Shown here: piece after piece, positions 21,495 through 21,542 of the stretch
How the letters are laid out: the number at the start of each line of letters is the position of its first letter
Position numbering within the stretch: the stretch's first letter is position 1
Assembly (NCBI GenBank): GCA_964423645.1
Contig: CAYRFE010000045.1
Span: forward strand, 1 to 21,542
From: CAYRFE01 sp964423645 [NCBI: uncultured bacterium]
GTDB taxonomy: Bacteria > Macinerneyibacteriota > Macinerneyibacteria > Macinerneyibacteriales
DNA length: 21,542 nucleotides
Direction of reading: 5' to 3'
Position numbers and translations under genes: made by a program
The notes under the pieces: generated by a model
The model's database searches: none
What the model was told of the DNA's origin: nothing
Seen by the model: only the letters and a program-made list of their open reading frames with translations

Positions 21495-21542
21495 TAGATA
21501 ATTTTTTACAGCCTTGACTTTTTTGTTACTTTTTGTGTCAAG
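21488..21542. repeat. Right copy of the 55-bp direct repeat
   Basis: Matches 6-60 at 52 of 55 bases, in the same orientation. It is cut off by the window end, so the match may be longer. The two copies enclose the whole CRISPR locus and its neighbours. Confidence 0.75.

Overview
The window holds a complete type III-B (Cmr) CRISPR-Cas locus in AT-rich bacterial DNA; every gene I can support is on the minus strand. A Treponema-like spirochaete is my best guess, because the CARF nuclease resembles the Card1/Can2 family known from Treponema succinifaciens and because there are small lipoprotein and outer-membrane-type genes. This is inference; no rRNA or housekeeping gene is present to prove it.

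Layout in the direction of transcription (right to left). (1) 21542-20897: gene-free DNA with hairpin repeats, ending on the right in a 55-bp repeat that is also at the left edge of the window. (2) 20896-18731: four non-CRISPR genes (PEGA lipoprotein, von Willebrand A protein, membrane-anchored coiled-coil protein, small secreted protein). (3) 18711-16569: promoter, cas6, cas1, cas2. (4) 16568-16352: leader with a near-consensus promoter. (5) 16351-12721: CRISPR array of 33 identical 29-bp repeats with 30 spacers of 33-37 bp, interrupted by two oversized intervals (879 and 720 bp) that carry small, overlapping, phage-like genes. (6) 12720-11495: a 76-aa hypothetical gene, a strong terminator, hairpins and the promoter of the effector operon. 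(7) 11494-1660: effector operon csx1-cmr1-cas10/cmr2-cmr3-cmr4-cmr5-cmr6-csx20-card1. (8) 1644-92: a small exported beta-barrel-like protein and a RhuM-Fic protein, close enough to share the operon transcript.

How the parts should work together: Cas1-Cas2 add spacers at the leader end (right). The array is transcribed leftward and cut by Cas6, and the crRNAs load into the Cmr complex (Cmr1-6). Target RNA binding would trigger Cmr4 cleavage and the Cas10 cyclase (intact GGDD). The cyclic oligoadenylate made would switch on Csx1 (CARF-HEPN RNase) and Card1 (CARF with PD-(D/E)xK nuclease), while Csx20 is a likely ring nuclease that resets the signal.

The most unusual feature is the interrupted array. 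Two gene-carrying intervals lie exactly between perfect repeats, and the repeat between them appears to sit inside what reads as one contiguous phage-like operon. Two spacers that target the same codons of homologous genes, and a half-repeat at the leader end, are also worth checking.
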